64,000 nt of DNA from assembly GCA_040772305.1 (NCBI GenBank), contig JAXGYK010000001.1:496001-560000 (forward strand), read 5' to 3'. How positions within the stretch are numbered: the first letter of the stretch is position 1; each line of letters begins with the position of its first letter. This document shows positions 43,958-52,795 of the stretch, in pieces. The translations under genes and the position numbers were made by a program. The notes below the pieces were generated by a model, which had not been told where the DNA came from, made no database searches, and saw nothing but the letters and a program-made list of their open reading frames with translations. The stretch is from Mesolinea sp040772305 (GTDB lineage: Bacteria; Chloroflexota; Anaerolineae; Anaerolineales; Anaerolineaceae).

Positions 43958-44917
43958 ATGAAAAACATCTTATTAGAAGTAAGGGATCTGAAGAAGTATT
44001 ACTCAACACCTAGAGGAATGTTACATGCAGTTGACGGTGTCAGCTTTTCGATTCCAGAAGGTAGCACCCTCGGTGTTGTTGGTGAATCTGGATGCGGAAA
44101 GACAACTACAGGACGAGCTATTTTACGTCTAGTAGAGCCTACATCAGGAGAAATCAAATTTAATGGTCAGGATGTAGTTGCAATGAACAAGGGCGAGCTT
44201 CGCCAATTACGACAAGAAATGCAAATTATCTTCCAAGATCCCTTTTCATCTTTGGATCCCAGAAAAACCGTAGAACAAATAATTGGTGAACCCATCCAAG
44301 TGAACAATTTAATTAAGGGAAATCAGGAAATTAACCGACGCGTTTTAGAATTAATGGATATGGTTGGACTTTCTGACAGGTTTATATATAGTTATCCTCA
44401 CGAACTTGATGGCGGGAGAAGACAGAGAGTTGGTATTGCAAGGGCTCTCTCTTTAAACCCCAAGCTTATCGTATGTGACGAACCAGTATCCGCACTTGAC
44501 GTCTCAATTCAAGCCCAGATACTAAATCTGTTAAAGGATCTTCAAGATAATCTTTCGCTGACATATTTGTTTATTACACATAATTTATCAGTAGTTAACT
44601 ATTTTTCCGACGTTATAGCAGTAATGTATTTAGGTGTTATTGTGGAACACGCCCCTGTACAAAAGCTATTTGACAATCCAATCCATCCCTATACCCGTGC
44701 GTTATTATCAGCTATCCCAATCCCAGATCTAAAGCCAAAGCCAAAACGAATCCCCTTAATGGGAGAGATACCATCACCAATTAACATGCCCAACCGATGT
44801 CGCTTTGAACCCAGATGTGCATATGCTACAGAAGCTTGTAAAGGCGCCAGCCCTGATCTTATCGAGGTCGAAACAGGCCATTATGTAGCCTGTCATCTCA
44901 AGGATTCTTTACCTTAG
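43958..44917 (+). CDS. ABC transporter ATP-binding protein (DppF family)
   Basis: A 319-residue ATPase paired with the previous one. Walker A is GESGCGKTT, Q-loop IFQDPFSSLDPR, Walker B LIVCDEPVSALD, H-loop ITHN, and the C-terminal RCRFEPRCAYATEAC motif. The signature loop is LDGGRRQR instead of LSGGQRQR, a variant I recall from some DppF relatives. The Met at 43958 follows GAGGAAATAT; a GTG at 43946 is the alternative start. Confidence 0.9.
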   Translation: MKNILLEVRDLKKYYSTPRGMLHAVDGVSFSIPEGSTLGVVGESGCGKTTTGRAILRLVEPTSGEIKFNGQDVVAMNKGELRQLRQEMQIIFQDPFSSLDPRKTVEQIIGEPIQVNNLIKGNQEINRRVLELMDMVGLSDRFIYSYPHELDGGRRQRVGIARALSLNPKLIVCDEPVSALDVSIQAQILNLLKDLQDNLSLTYLFITHNLSVVNYFSDVIAVMYLGVIVEHAPVQKLFDNPIHPYTRALLSAIPIPDLKPKPKRIPLMGEIPSPINMPNRCRFEPRCAYATEACKGASPDLIEVETGHYVACHLKDSLP

Positions 44918-44923
44918 GTTATT

Positions 44924-46000
44924 ATGCCTGAATTGTTAAAAAACAGTTTTGTATATGTAGGAACATACACGGTAGAACGACCACAAGGGGATCGTTACGT
45001 AACCAATTCGGAGGGTATTTATTGCTTTGAAGTTGACGATAATGGGGAGTGGGTAACGAAACAAACCATTAGACAACTGAATCCGATGTATTTGTTATTT
45101 AATCAGGATAAGACAGTACTATATTCTACTAGTTCAGATTCTAACAAAGTATACGCCTATTCGATATTGGATGATGGGACTTTGGAATTGTTAAATCATA
45201 GCTCTGTGAATGGACACAGTACGCTCTGCCTCTCATCTAATCATCGTAATACGTTTTTAGTTGTAGGCACCATGTCAGGAACTGTTGAAACTATTGAACT
45301 TGAAGAGAATGGAAGCCTGGGAGACCTTCGATTTCATATGCAAATTGAAGGCTCTCCTGGCCCTTTAAAAGCGGAACAGCCGTGGCCACGAGCCCACGAA
45401 ACTCCTTTTTTTCGAGATAGCAGCCTTTTCTTCATCGTAGATAAAGGACAAGATGCCGTTTTGTCTTGTCAATTAGATGAATCAAACGGCACTTTTCAAG
45501 TGATTAATACTGTTAAACTAAAACCTGCCTCTCTACCCCGACATATGGCATTTCACCCCCATAAACAAATTGCATATGTATTATGCGAAAATATTGGAAC
45601 AATTGTCGCTTGTTATTTAAATCCTGAAAGAGCTATCCTTGAGCCATTTCAGGAGGTACAAACCTTACCAATATCGTTCAAAGGCTATAATCTCGCTTCA
45701 GAAATACAAGTCCATTCTTCTGGAAAATACCTCATTGCCTCAAATCGCGGACATGATAGCCTCGTACGATTTGAAATAACTGATGAGGGAAATTTAAACG
45801 ACCCAACTTGGTTTGCTTGCGGAGGAGAAGTGCCAAGGCATTTTACTCTTGATAGTACAGAAGAAATATTATTGGTGGCAAACCAAAAATCCGGATCGAT
45901 TAGACAGCTTTATTTGTCATCAGATAATAGACAGATGGTTCTATCCCCTTTTTGTGTTTCATCTCCAACACCGGTTTGGATAGCCATAAAGCCGAAATAA
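44924..46000 (+). CDS. Lactonase, seven-bladed beta-propeller (6-phosphogluconolactonase/YbhE-like)
   Basis: A 358-residue beta-propeller of the lactonase family. Repeated blade motifs are visible: FVYVGTYT at the start, PMYLLFNQDKTVLYSTSSDSNKVYAYSILDDGTLELL, LPRHMAFHPHKQIAYVLCENIGTIVACYL, SEIQVHSSGKYLIASNRGHDSLVRFEITDEGNL and PRHFTLDSTEEILLVANQKSGSI. Members hydrolyse sugar lactones or related compounds. It is the last gene of the glycerate kinase-ABC operon, six bases after dppF, which supports a role in sugar-acid or lactone use. Confidence 0.88.
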   Translation: MPELLKNSFVYVGTYTVERPQGDRYVTNSEGIYCFEVDDNGEWVTKQTIRQLNPMYLLFNQDKTVLYSTSSDSNKVYAYSILDDGTLELLNHSSVNGHSTLCLSSNHRNTFLVVGTMSGTVETIELEENGSLGDLRFHMQIEGSPGPLKAEQPWPRAHETPFFRDSSLFFIVDKGQDAVLSCQLDESNGTFQVINTVKLKPASLPRHMAFHPHKQIAYVLCENIGTIVACYLNPERAILEPFQEVQTLPISFKGYNLASEIQVHSSGKYLIASNRGHDSLVRFEITDEGNLNDPTWFACGGEVPRHFTLDSTEEILLVANQKSGSIRQLYLSSDNRQMVLSPFCVSSPTPVWIAIKPK

Positions 46001-46038
46001 ATAATTTCCATTCTGGTGATCGTTACAACGAGAACCCT

Positions 46039-47406
46039 TTAAGTACCAGCAAGCACTGCAGCATAATGCGGATACAAGCGCAGTTCCACACTTCCATCGG
46101 ACAACATTTGAGTTATAGAATCTCCATTAAGTACATTTTTGTATACAGCTCTGAACTGAGCAGGTAATTGTATTTTTAGCGTAAGTTCTTCAGAAGAGCT
46201 GTTGGCAGCTACGATTACTCTCTGTTGATCCTGCCAGCGCAAAAAGGCGAACTGCTGTGCCGAAACACTAAGCTGACGGTAGGATCCCTGATTAAGGGCC
46301 GGAAGCTGGCGGCGCAAGCGAATCAAGCTGCGGATATGCTCGATCAGGCTGGCGCGTTGGGGGTAAGGTGCCTGGGCGCTGTAATGGCCCGGATCAAAAG
46401 CGGGACGCAGGTTCCAATCGTTGTCGGTTTTACGGCCTTCCAGGCCAAATTCCGACCCGTAGTAAAGCGCGGGGATGCCGGGCATGGTGTAAAGCAGGGC
46501 ATAGGCCAGCCAAAGATTGGCGGGGTTTTTCAGCTGGCTGGCAATACGGCTTACGTCGTGATTATCCAGGAAAGAATAAAGGTCCAGGTCACGGTAGATG
46601 CCGCCCTCGCCAAACTGGCGGTTCAGACTGTAAGCCAGCTCGAAGAAATTGGCATCGTTAAGGGCCGACCAGGTGCTTTTATAGAGCTCATAATTCGTCG
46701 TACTGTGCAGCATCGCGGGGTTGGCCCACCTGCGGTAATCACCGTGAATAACTTCCCCCATTAACCAGAGCTGTGGGTCTTCGGCCTCAATGAAATTGCG
46801 CATAGCCTGCATAAATTCAAAACTAAGCGAGTCCGCTGCATCAAGGCGTAAGCCGCTGATGCCAAAGTGCTGCCTCCAAAAGCGAATGGCATCAAAGAGG
46901 TGCTGACGCACTGCCGGGTTGGCCAGATTCAGTTTGACCAGGGCAGCATGGCCTTGCCAGCAATCGTAGGAAAAAGGGTCGTTATACGGGGACGTGTATT
47001 GGAAGTTGACCCCGCTGAACCAATCACGGTAGGGAGAAGCAGCGCCATTGGCAAGAAGGTCGCGAAAAGCCCAGAATTCACGGCCAACGTGGTTAAAGAC
47101 GGCGTCTAAAACGAGCTTAAGGCCGCGGTCCTGGGCGGCCTGGGCAAAGGCCGTCAAATCGGCATTAGTACCAAGCCGGCGGTCTACCCTGAAGAAATCG
47201 GCCGTGTCGTACCCATGGGAGGAAGATTCGAAAACCGGACCAAGGTAAATGGCAGTGGCTCCCAGACTGGCAGCGTGATCCAGGTGGGGAATTAATCCCA
47301 GCAAGCGTGACTGGGGAGGAGATTGATAGTCGTTCTCCTGCGGTGCGCCCAGCGCACCCAGCGGATAGATATGATAGAAGTTGTCTTGCTTGGTGATGTA
47401 AGTCAT
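46039..47406 (-). CDS. Alpha-amylase family glycoside hydrolase (GH13)
   Basis: A 455-residue cytoplasmic GH13 enzyme with no signal peptide. The four conserved regions are present: DAVFNHVG (I), GLRLDAADSL with the nucleophile Asp (II), LWLMGEVIHGD with the acid/base Glu (III) and FLDNHDVSRI (IV). A C-terminal beta domain follows. It probably acts on maltodextrins or short alpha-glucans after uptake. The ATG at 47406 follows AGGAGA; the longer frame from 47511 runs through the operator and is rejected. A TetR-type operator lies 15 bp upstream, and the repressor gene is next. Confidence 0.9.
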   Translation of the reverse strand: MTYITKQDNFYHIYPLGALGAPQENDYQSPPQSRLLGLIPHLDHAASLGATAIYLGPVFESSSHGYDTADFFRVDRRLGTNADLTAFAQAAQDRGLKLVLDAVFNHVGREFWAFRDLLANGAASPYRDWFSGVNFQYTSPYNDPFSYDCWQGHAALVKLNLANPAVRQHLFDAIRFWRQHFGISGLRLDAADSLSFEFMQAMRNFIEAEDPQLWLMGEVIHGDYRRWANPAMLHSTTNYELYKSTWSALNDANFFELAYSLNRQFGEGGIYRDLDLYSFLDNHDVSRIASQLKNPANLWLAYALLYTMPGIPALYYGSEFGLEGRKTDNDWNLRPAFDPGHYSAQAPYPQRASLIEHIRSLIRLRRQLPALNQGSYRQLSVSAQQFAFLRWQDQQRVIVAANSSSEELTLKIQLPAQFRAVYKNVLNGDSITQMLSDGSVELRLYPHYAAVLAGT

Positions 47407-47419
47407 AGTTTCTCCTGGC

Positions 47420-47438
47420 AGTATACCGATTGGTATAG
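47420..47438 (-). promoter_or_regulatory. TetR operator before the GH13 gene
   Basis: The palindrome TATACC-N4-GGTATA (47422-47437) matches the core of the operator upstream of the repressor gene. A TATACT -10 overlaps it; TTGAAA lies upstream at a short 14-nt spacing, so the promoter is not ideal. Confidence 0.75.
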
Positions 47439-47455
47439 GTTTCAAGGCAAAAAAA

Positions 47456-48022
47456 TCAGGAAAAGATCCCGTACATGAACTGTTGCCGGGCGCGGAAAAG
47501 GGTAGGGTCATCCAAAGTCTGTTGACCGTCTAGGGCCTGAGTGATATAGGTATTGAGCATCCCCAGAAAACTGAGGGCATGAGAACGTGAATGACCGCGC
47601 ATGTTGCCATGGTCTGCTTCGGCAGCTTTAAAGAGCTGTATAAGGAATTCTTCCTGTTTTTGGATATAGGGACGGGCAGCGATGCTGGCTTCGGATTGAA
47701 GCGGAAGAAAGCGCAGCGAGAGCTGAAAGCGATAGAAGACAGGGTGCGCGCTGGAATAGGTGAAAAATACGCGCAGGACGCGTTCGAGACTAAGGGGTAA
47801 ATCATGCTGATAGGTGCAGGCATCTTGCAGCGGCGGCCAGAGCGGGCGGAAGTTCGCAGCCAGAAGCGCATCCAAAAGCCCGCGCTTGGAGGAAAAGTGA
47901 TGGTAAAGGGTGGGCTTGGTAAGGCCGCAGTCGTCACAAATTTCCTGGACGGCCGTGCCATCATATCCAAAGGCCGAAAATCTGTTGAGTGCAGCATCCA
48001 GCAAGGCAGTACGTGTATCCAT
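47456..48022 (-). CDS. TetR family repressor of the GH13 gene
   Basis: A 188-residue TetR protein: helix-turn-helix at residues 3-48 (RTALLDAALNRFSAFGYDGTAVQEICDDCGLTKPTLYHHFSSKRGLL) and a helical effector domain. Operators with the same core, TATACC-N4-GGTATA, lie at its own promoter and between it and the GH13 gene 49 bp downstream, so it very likely represses both. The ATG begins six bases after the -10 box with no ribosome-binding site: the mRNA is probably leaderless. An alpha-glucan breakdown product is a plausible inducer. Confidence 0.9.
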   Translation of the reverse strand: MDTRTALLDAALNRFSAFGYDGTAVQEICDDCGLTKPTLYHHFSSKRGLLDALLAANFRPLWPPLQDACTYQHDLPLSLERVLRVFFTYSSAHPVFYRFQLSLRFLPLQSEASIAARPYIQKQEEFLIQLFKAAEADHGNMRGHSRSHALSFLGMLNTYITQALDGQQTLDDPTLFRARQQFMYGIFS

Positions 48023-48026
48023 AAGC

Positions 48027-48057
48027 CCAGTATACCGTTCGGTATACTGGTAGTCAA
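48027..48057 (-). promoter_or_regulatory. Autoregulated promoter of the tetR gene
   Basis: On the minus strand TTGACT (48057-48052), 17-nt spacer, TATACT (48034-48029). A perfect 24-bp palindrome (CCAGTATACCG and its complement around TT, 48027-48050) covers the spacer and -10, the same layout as the other TetR promoter at 25.7 kb. Confidence 0.88.
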
Positions 48058-48080
48058 GTAGCTTTAATAGCTGGATACGG

Positions 48081-48344
48081 CTAGGACTTTTTCAGGATCT
48101 CGGTTTCGGCAGACTTTAACTCTTCGATCAGAGCTGCGGCTTCTGCTTTTATTTCGTCAGACGCAGTGACAGAATGAGCTATCAGCTTGATCAGTTCAAA
48201 GCCTTTGCGGAGCAAATCTTTTACCTGCGCGGTGTACTGAAAGGATTCCCAGCCTAAAGAAGCAGGCTTTTCAAGAGTGCGGGCCTGTTCCAGAAACTTA
48301 CGTGCTTTAAGGATGCGGTTTTGGGGAGTAAGGGGTTTAGCCAT
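48081..48344 (-). CDS. Small helical protein, function unknown
   Basis: An 87-residue protein, basic at the N-terminus (MAKPLTPQNRILKARKFLEQ) and helical throughout, with a Lys/Glu-rich C-terminal helix (AEAAALIEELKSAETEILKKS). It resembles small HEPN- or four-helix-type proteins in composition only; I recognise no family. AAGGTAG lies before the ATG. The tetR promoter begins directly after its stop. It is oriented like the repressor and could be read from further upstream. Confidence 0.65.
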   Translation of the reverse strand: MAKPLTPQNRILKARKFLEQARTLEKPASLGWESFQYTAQVKDLLRKGFELIKLIAHSVTASDEIKAEAAALIEELKSAETEILKKS

Positions 48345-48407
48345 GGCATTATTCTACCTTAGGAGCATAGGAGGTTAAGCTTGTTGGCCTTTAGCAAACA
48401 ATAAGCT

Positions 48408-49470
48408 TGCCGGTCTTTAGCAAACATATTGGACAGTCTGAGATAAAAATTGGACAGGTGATAAGAACTTCAATGGACGCATCGGTATATGGTTAGAATG
48501 CTGATTGTGTCTTCTCAGTTGTCTTTTGAAATCCTCAAATGAATAGAACTTTGACTTGTTATCGAAACGTTTTTGATCCTCCTTATGGCTTCGTTCTACC
48601 TTCCCATTATGTCTGGGAGTATAGGGTCTGATGAACTTATGTCTTATCTCACGTAACACAATCTCAAACAAGCTAAGATCATGCGCGTTTTTGGTCCTTA
48701 GAAAGCGTTTGGTGAACTCAAGTCATTATCCGTTTGCACACATTCAAGCTTAATTCCTCTGCCCTTGAACCAGGCAATGGCGTGCTCAATAAAGATGGCT
48801 GAAGAGAATGTGTCTGCTGTCTGAAAGCCTTCCAGATATCTCAAACGACTATATTCATCTATTGCGGTGTATTGATAATATTGTTTCCACTTTTTATCGA
48901 CGATACACGCTTTGGGGACTACTTTTACATCGACTTGGATCCTCTGTCCGGGATATTGCATCTGTTCATAGGCTTGTGCCTGGTATCTTTTCTTTGTGCT
49001 CTTCTTTTGCCTGACCAATCCTTCCCGTTGCATCACTCGGTACAGACTGACATAATGGCGGCGATAGCCTTGCTTTCTTAGTTTGAACCAAAGCTCATAT
49101 AATCCCAAATCTTTATTCCGTTCCTGATAGCGTCGGATCAAGGCGATCTCATCCTGGCTGTGTTGATGGGGGTGATGCTCTGGCCTTCTCGATCGACAGG
49201 CCAGGGAACGAATATCTCCATCATAGCGCTTGAGCCAAAAATAGATATAGCTGCGGCTTTTGTTATATTTTCTGCTGGCTTTGCTCACCCCCTGATTGAG
49301 CGCATATTTGACCACTGAATGTCGGTATTTCATATCTTGTGTTATCTTATCCATAGCAGGTTATGGTTTCTCCTTCTTGTTTTGTTTCAGCGCAATAACA
49401 ATAACGGATACTTCCATTCCCTGCTATTCTTTTTCTCTCACTGTCCAATATGTACTGTAATCCTATATTA
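48408..49470 (-). mobile_element. Degenerate IS481-like element (second copy)
   Basis: A relative of the element at 13301-14366 in the opposite orientation. Both ends keep ATTGGACAGT/ACTGTCCAAT sequences like the other copy's inverted repeats, but outer ends are poorly conserved, so boundaries are approximate. Its left side carries a tandem repeat of a short unit (CTTTAGCAAACA occurs twice). No flanking duplication was found. Confidence 0.65.
48417..49354 (-). pseudogene. IS481-like transposase, frameshifted
   Basis: The protein resembles the transposase at 13.4 kb over its whole length, but is split into MDKITQDMKYRHSVV...VQTDND (ending near 48720) and a second part with IRPYTPRHNGKVERSHKEDQKRF. 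The break lies in the catalytic QTDNGxEF motif: adding one base near 48723 restores N-G-L-E-F-T-K-R-F and joins the two parts. The element is therefore inactive unless this is a sequencing error. Confidence 0.85.
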
Positions 49471-49561
49471 ATGCAAGATTAACAACTTCTATTGTAGAAT
49501 TCTGTCTGTTTTGAGCAATGTGAGGAAATTGTTGAAAACCAAAATTTAGAACAGTTAGCGA

Positions 49562-50307
49562 GTGGCTCCGTACCTGTTCTTGTCCAACTTAAGACCGTGT
49601 TCCGTAATAGATGCAAACATGCCGGGAAATATTCCACTCTTTATCCTGGGTTGGCGTTATCTGGGCAGTCCGCGTTTTGCAATACAAACCATTTTGAGTA
49701 TCTTTGCCTTCTCAATTTTTACCGACCTGCTTATTTACCTTACAGGCTCTGTGCCAATAACCGGCGATGTAGTCCTTAACACGCTTTATGGAGGTATTCT
49801 GCTTGGCATCGGCTTAGGTGTCGTCTACCTGGGTCGGGGTACCAGCGGGGCACCGATATCCTCGGCCGGATCATGAACCAACGCTTTGGTATTTCTATTT
49901 CGATGTCTTACATGATTACCGATTCACTCGCGGTGCTTTTGGCCGGGTTTTTCTTTGGATGGGAAAAAGCGCTTTATGGACTTGTAATGATATTTCTTTC
50001 AGGGGTGGCGGCAGACCGTACTACAGAAGGATCCAATGTTGTTCGGGCTGCGATGATTATAAGCAATGAAACCGAAGCAGTTATCCAGGCAATTTTTGAG
50101 GAACTTGGCCGTGGGGTTACTATTCTAGGCGCCAAGGGAGGATATACCCGGGAGGACCGCCCAATCATCTATGTAGTCGTAACCGCGTCAGAGGTGATAC
50201 GTCTCAAAACGATAGTGAAGGATGTTGACTCAGATGCCTTTATGGTGATTGGCCAGGCAAACGAAGTCCTTGGGGAGGGTTTTAAGCCTTTTCACGATGG
50301 TCAATGA
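49562..50307 (+). pseudogene. YitT family membrane protein remnant
   Basis: Two overlapping frames together match the middle and end of YitT/DUF161-DUF2179 proteins: GNIPLFILGWRYLGSPRFAIQTIL, then LGIGLGVVYLGRGTSG in the first frame, and GTDILGRIMNQRFGIS, YMITDSLAVLLAGFFFG and the cytoplasmic DUF2179 domain (AMIISNETEAVIQAIFEELGRGVTILGAKGGYTRE) in the second. A missing G in the run near 49848-49851 explains the shift. The first 60 or so residues of the family are absent, and the adjacent IS remnant may have removed them. Confidence 0.75.
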
Positions 50308-50439
50308 CCCTGCATCCCTCCCGAGTTCAGAGTAACTCAGGCTTCCATCGACCTGTGATTGGGAAGCTTGGAGTACTTGAATTCGCCATTTGCTTAAACC
50401 CGAGGACAAGAGTCAGTTTTTGGATGCTTTTTTCTTGAT

Positions 50440-51141
50440 CTATGCCCCCAGATAAGCCTCCTTAACTTTCGGATTGTGGAGACAATCCGAACCCTTTCCT
50501 TCCATGGTGATCTGCCCATCTTCAAGAACATAGGCGTAATCAGCTAACTGCAAGGCAACAGAGGCATTTTGCTCAACTAAGAGAATCGTCATCTCGCCTT
50601 GGTCCCGTAAATTTTCGATCAAATCAAAAACCTGCCCAAAGACAATCGGTGCCAAACCGAGAGAGGGCTCATCTAGCAAGAGTAGCTTCGGTTTTCCCAT
50701 TAACCCTCTTCCCATTGCCAACATCTGTTGTTCGCCTCCTGAAAGGGTTCCAGCCTGCTGGTGTCGCCGATCTTTCAGAACCGGGAAGAAATCAAAGACC
50801 GCCTGTTTGCACTCATCGAATTCGCTGCCTTTGGTAAGGTAACCGCCCATCAGAAGGTTTTCTTCCACTGTGAGGGAGGGAAAGATCCTTCTTCCCTCAG
50901 GGACGTGAACAACACCTTTTCCTACAATTTTATGGGGCGCGCTGGGAAGTGGTTCGCCATCAAAGGTTATCGATCCAGATTTGATCTTCACCAAACCCGA
51001 GATTGTTTTCAATAGCGTGGATTTGCCAGCACCGTTTCTACCGATTACAACTACTAATCTGTTTTTCGGTACAGTCATTGAGATTCCATGAAGCACTTCG
51101 ATTTTATTGTAGGCGGAATGGAGATTGTTAATTTTGAGCAT
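50440..51141 (-). CDS. livF: Branched-chain-type ABC transporter ATP-binding protein (LivF)
   Basis: A 233-residue ATPase: Walker A GRNGAGKST, Q-loop region VPEGRRIFPSLTVEENL (LivF hallmark), signature LSGGEQQML, Walker B LLLLDEPSLGLAP. It is the last gene of the long catabolic operon and overlaps livG by 14 bp. Liv-type transporters carry amino acids, urea or aromatic and heterocyclic compounds; the operon points to the substrate of the molybdenum hydroxylase. Confidence 0.93.
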   Translation of the reverse strand: MLKINNLHSAYNKIEVLHGISMTVPKNRLVVVIGRNGAGKSTLLKTISGLVKIKSGSITFDGEPLPSAPHKIVGKGVVHVPEGRRIFPSLTVEENLLMGGYLTKGSEFDECKQAVFDFFPVLKDRRHQQAGTLSGGEQQMLAMGRGLMGKPKLLLLDEPSLGLAPIVFGQVFDLIENLRDQGEMTILLVEQNASVALQLADYAYVLEDGQITMEGKGSDCLHNPKVKEAYLGA

Positions 51142-51922
51142 GGCGATTATCCTCTCCCAAATAGGCGTTGATCACCAACGGATTTGTTTGGATTTCAGAA
51201 GGAGTTCCCTTTGCGATATTTATTCCAAAGTTTTGGACATAGATAAGGTCACAGAGATTCATTATGATATCCATCCGGTGGTCGATAAGGATGATTGAGA
51301 GATCATAATTCTGATGAAGTCGCCTGATCAGACTTACTAAGTCAATTACCTCCGATTGATTCATGCCGGCGCCAGGCTCGTCCAACAAAAGCACTTGTGG
51401 TTTGGTTGCCATTGCCCGAGCAATTTCAACCCTCCTCTGGACTCCATAGGGCAGTGTTTGAGCGTTCGACTCTGCCAGGTCAGCGATATCGAGTTCGCGC
51501 AGCCAATACCTACTTTTTTCTCTGATCTCGCGTTCGTGACGGGTAACTTTAGGCAGCGAAAGAAACGCAGCTACCGGTCCATAGGGCGCTGATCCCGAAT
51601 ATGCAGTCATAACCGTTTGTTCGACTGTCAGGTCGTGAAAAAGGCGGATGTTCTGGAAGGTACGGGAAATTCCCAGCTGGTTTATCCTGTGCGAAGGCAG
51701 ATTTGTGATGTCGTTATCCTTGAATTTGATCGTCCCACTGGAGGGAGGATAAACCCCGGAGATTAAATTCAGAATGGTGGTTTTTCCTGCTCCATTGGGA
51801 CCAATGATACCGACGATCTCGCCTTTGTTCAAGTGCCCATCAAAATCATTGACCGCACACAAGCCGCCAAAGTTTTTTGTGACGCCCTTTAACCCAACGA
51901 TTGGAACGGATTGATCGGTCAT
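51128..51922 (-). CDS. livG: Branched-chain-type ABC transporter ATP-binding protein (LivG)
   Basis: A 264-residue ATPase: Walker A GPNGAGKTT, LivG-type segment LGISRTFQNIRLFHDLTVEQTV, a signature-region LPYGVQRRVEIARAMA (YGVQRR in place of SGGQ, usual for LivG) and Walker B VLLLDEPGAGMN. The C-terminal FGINIAKGTPSEIQTNPLVINAYLG is typical. Its start overlaps the livM stop by 4 bp. Confidence 0.93.
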   Translation of the reverse strand: MTDQSVPIVGLKGVTKNFGGLCAVNDFDGHLNKGEIVGIIGPNGAGKTTILNLISGVYPPSSGTIKFKDNDITNLPSHRINQLGISRTFQNIRLFHDLTVEQTVMTAYSGSAPYGPVAAFLSLPKVTRHEREIREKSRYWLRELDIADLAESNAQTLPYGVQRRVEIARAMATKPQVLLLDEPGAGMNQSEVIDLVSLIRRLHQNYDLSIILIDHRMDIIMNLCDLIYVQNFGINIAKGTPSEIQTNPLVINAYLGEDNRHAQN

Positions 51923-52785
51923 ACCAACTCCTCCTCGCGTTTTGATTTAAGAGGTTTGAGCAAAGATTTCAATGAAAATTCCCAGTTTCCAAACAAGCCT
52001 CTTGGTCTAAGATTCATGATCAATAGAATGAGGACGCAATAGATCAGAATACGCCAGGCAGTGGTAAAGCGCAAAGCTTCTGGTGCTGCCAGGAGGATAA
52101 AGCCGCCAATGATTGAGCCGGTGAGGCTGTCCCGCCCGCCAAAAAAAACGATGATAATCCAGGTAACGGAGACCATCCAACCGTACATTGCCGGTTCAAC
52201 ATAACGAACATGGAAAGCCATCAAGATCCCGGCATAAGCCGCAAAAATAGTAGAAATCACAAAGATCGTTAGCTTGTGTTTGAAGACGTTGATCCCTTCC
52301 ACGCTGGCAGCTAATTCGTCACTTCGAATGGCGAGGCTATCACGCCCGTAATGGGATCGCTTGAGATTCCAAACAAAAAAGATCGCAACTAGCAAAGAAA
52401 TCAATGCTAATGTCGGGCTAGTGAGGCGAGGGATATTGGAGAAACCCATTGCACCACCTGTAACATTTACCGATTCGGTCATCAAGCCAATCACAGCCTG
52501 ACCAAAGCCAAAGGTTGCTAAAGCAAAGAAATCCTGCCGGATCTTTAGAGTGGCGTAGCCAACAATCAAAGCCAAAAGCGCGACTACGCTGAGGGAGATA
52601 ATAATCGCAATTATGAACGGGACGTTGTAGTTGACCACCAAAATCGCGGAAACGTATGATCCAAGTCCCATAAATGCTGCCTGACCTAACGAGAACAAGC
52701 CATTCATGCCTGTTAGCATAAAAGTACCAAGCACTGCGATCATACTGATCATCATTGTTGTTCCAAGCGTTACGGCAAATGTCAT
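51919..52785 (-). CDS. livM: Branched-chain-type ABC transporter permease (LivM)
   Basis: A 288-residue permease with about eight membrane segments. NGLFSLGQAAFMGLGSYVSAIL near the start and GVALRSDELAASVEGINVFKHKLTIFVISTIFAAYAGIL-like loop are LivM characters. GGAGG lies six bases before the ATG. It forms the channel with LivH. Confidence 0.92.
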   Translation of the reverse strand: MTFAVTLGTTMMISMIAVLGTFMLTGMNGLFSLGQAAFMGLGSYVSAILVVNYNVPFIIAIIISLSVVALLALIVGYATLKIRQDFFALATFGFGQAVIGLMTESVNVTGGAMGFSNIPRLTSPTLALISLLVAIFFVWNLKRSHYGRDSLAIRSDELAASVEGINVFKHKLTIFVISTIFAAYAGILMAFHVRYVEPAMYGWMVSVTWIIIVFFGGRDSLTGSIIGGFILLAAPEALRFTTAWRILIYCVLILLIMNLRPRGLFGNWEFSLKSLLKPLKSKREEELV

Positions 52786-52795
52786 ATCATGCCTC

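Noticed and set aside
44390..44440. Defective DppF because the signature reads LDGGRRQR
   Set aside because: I recall this variant from other DppF-type ATPases, and all other ATPase motifs are intact.
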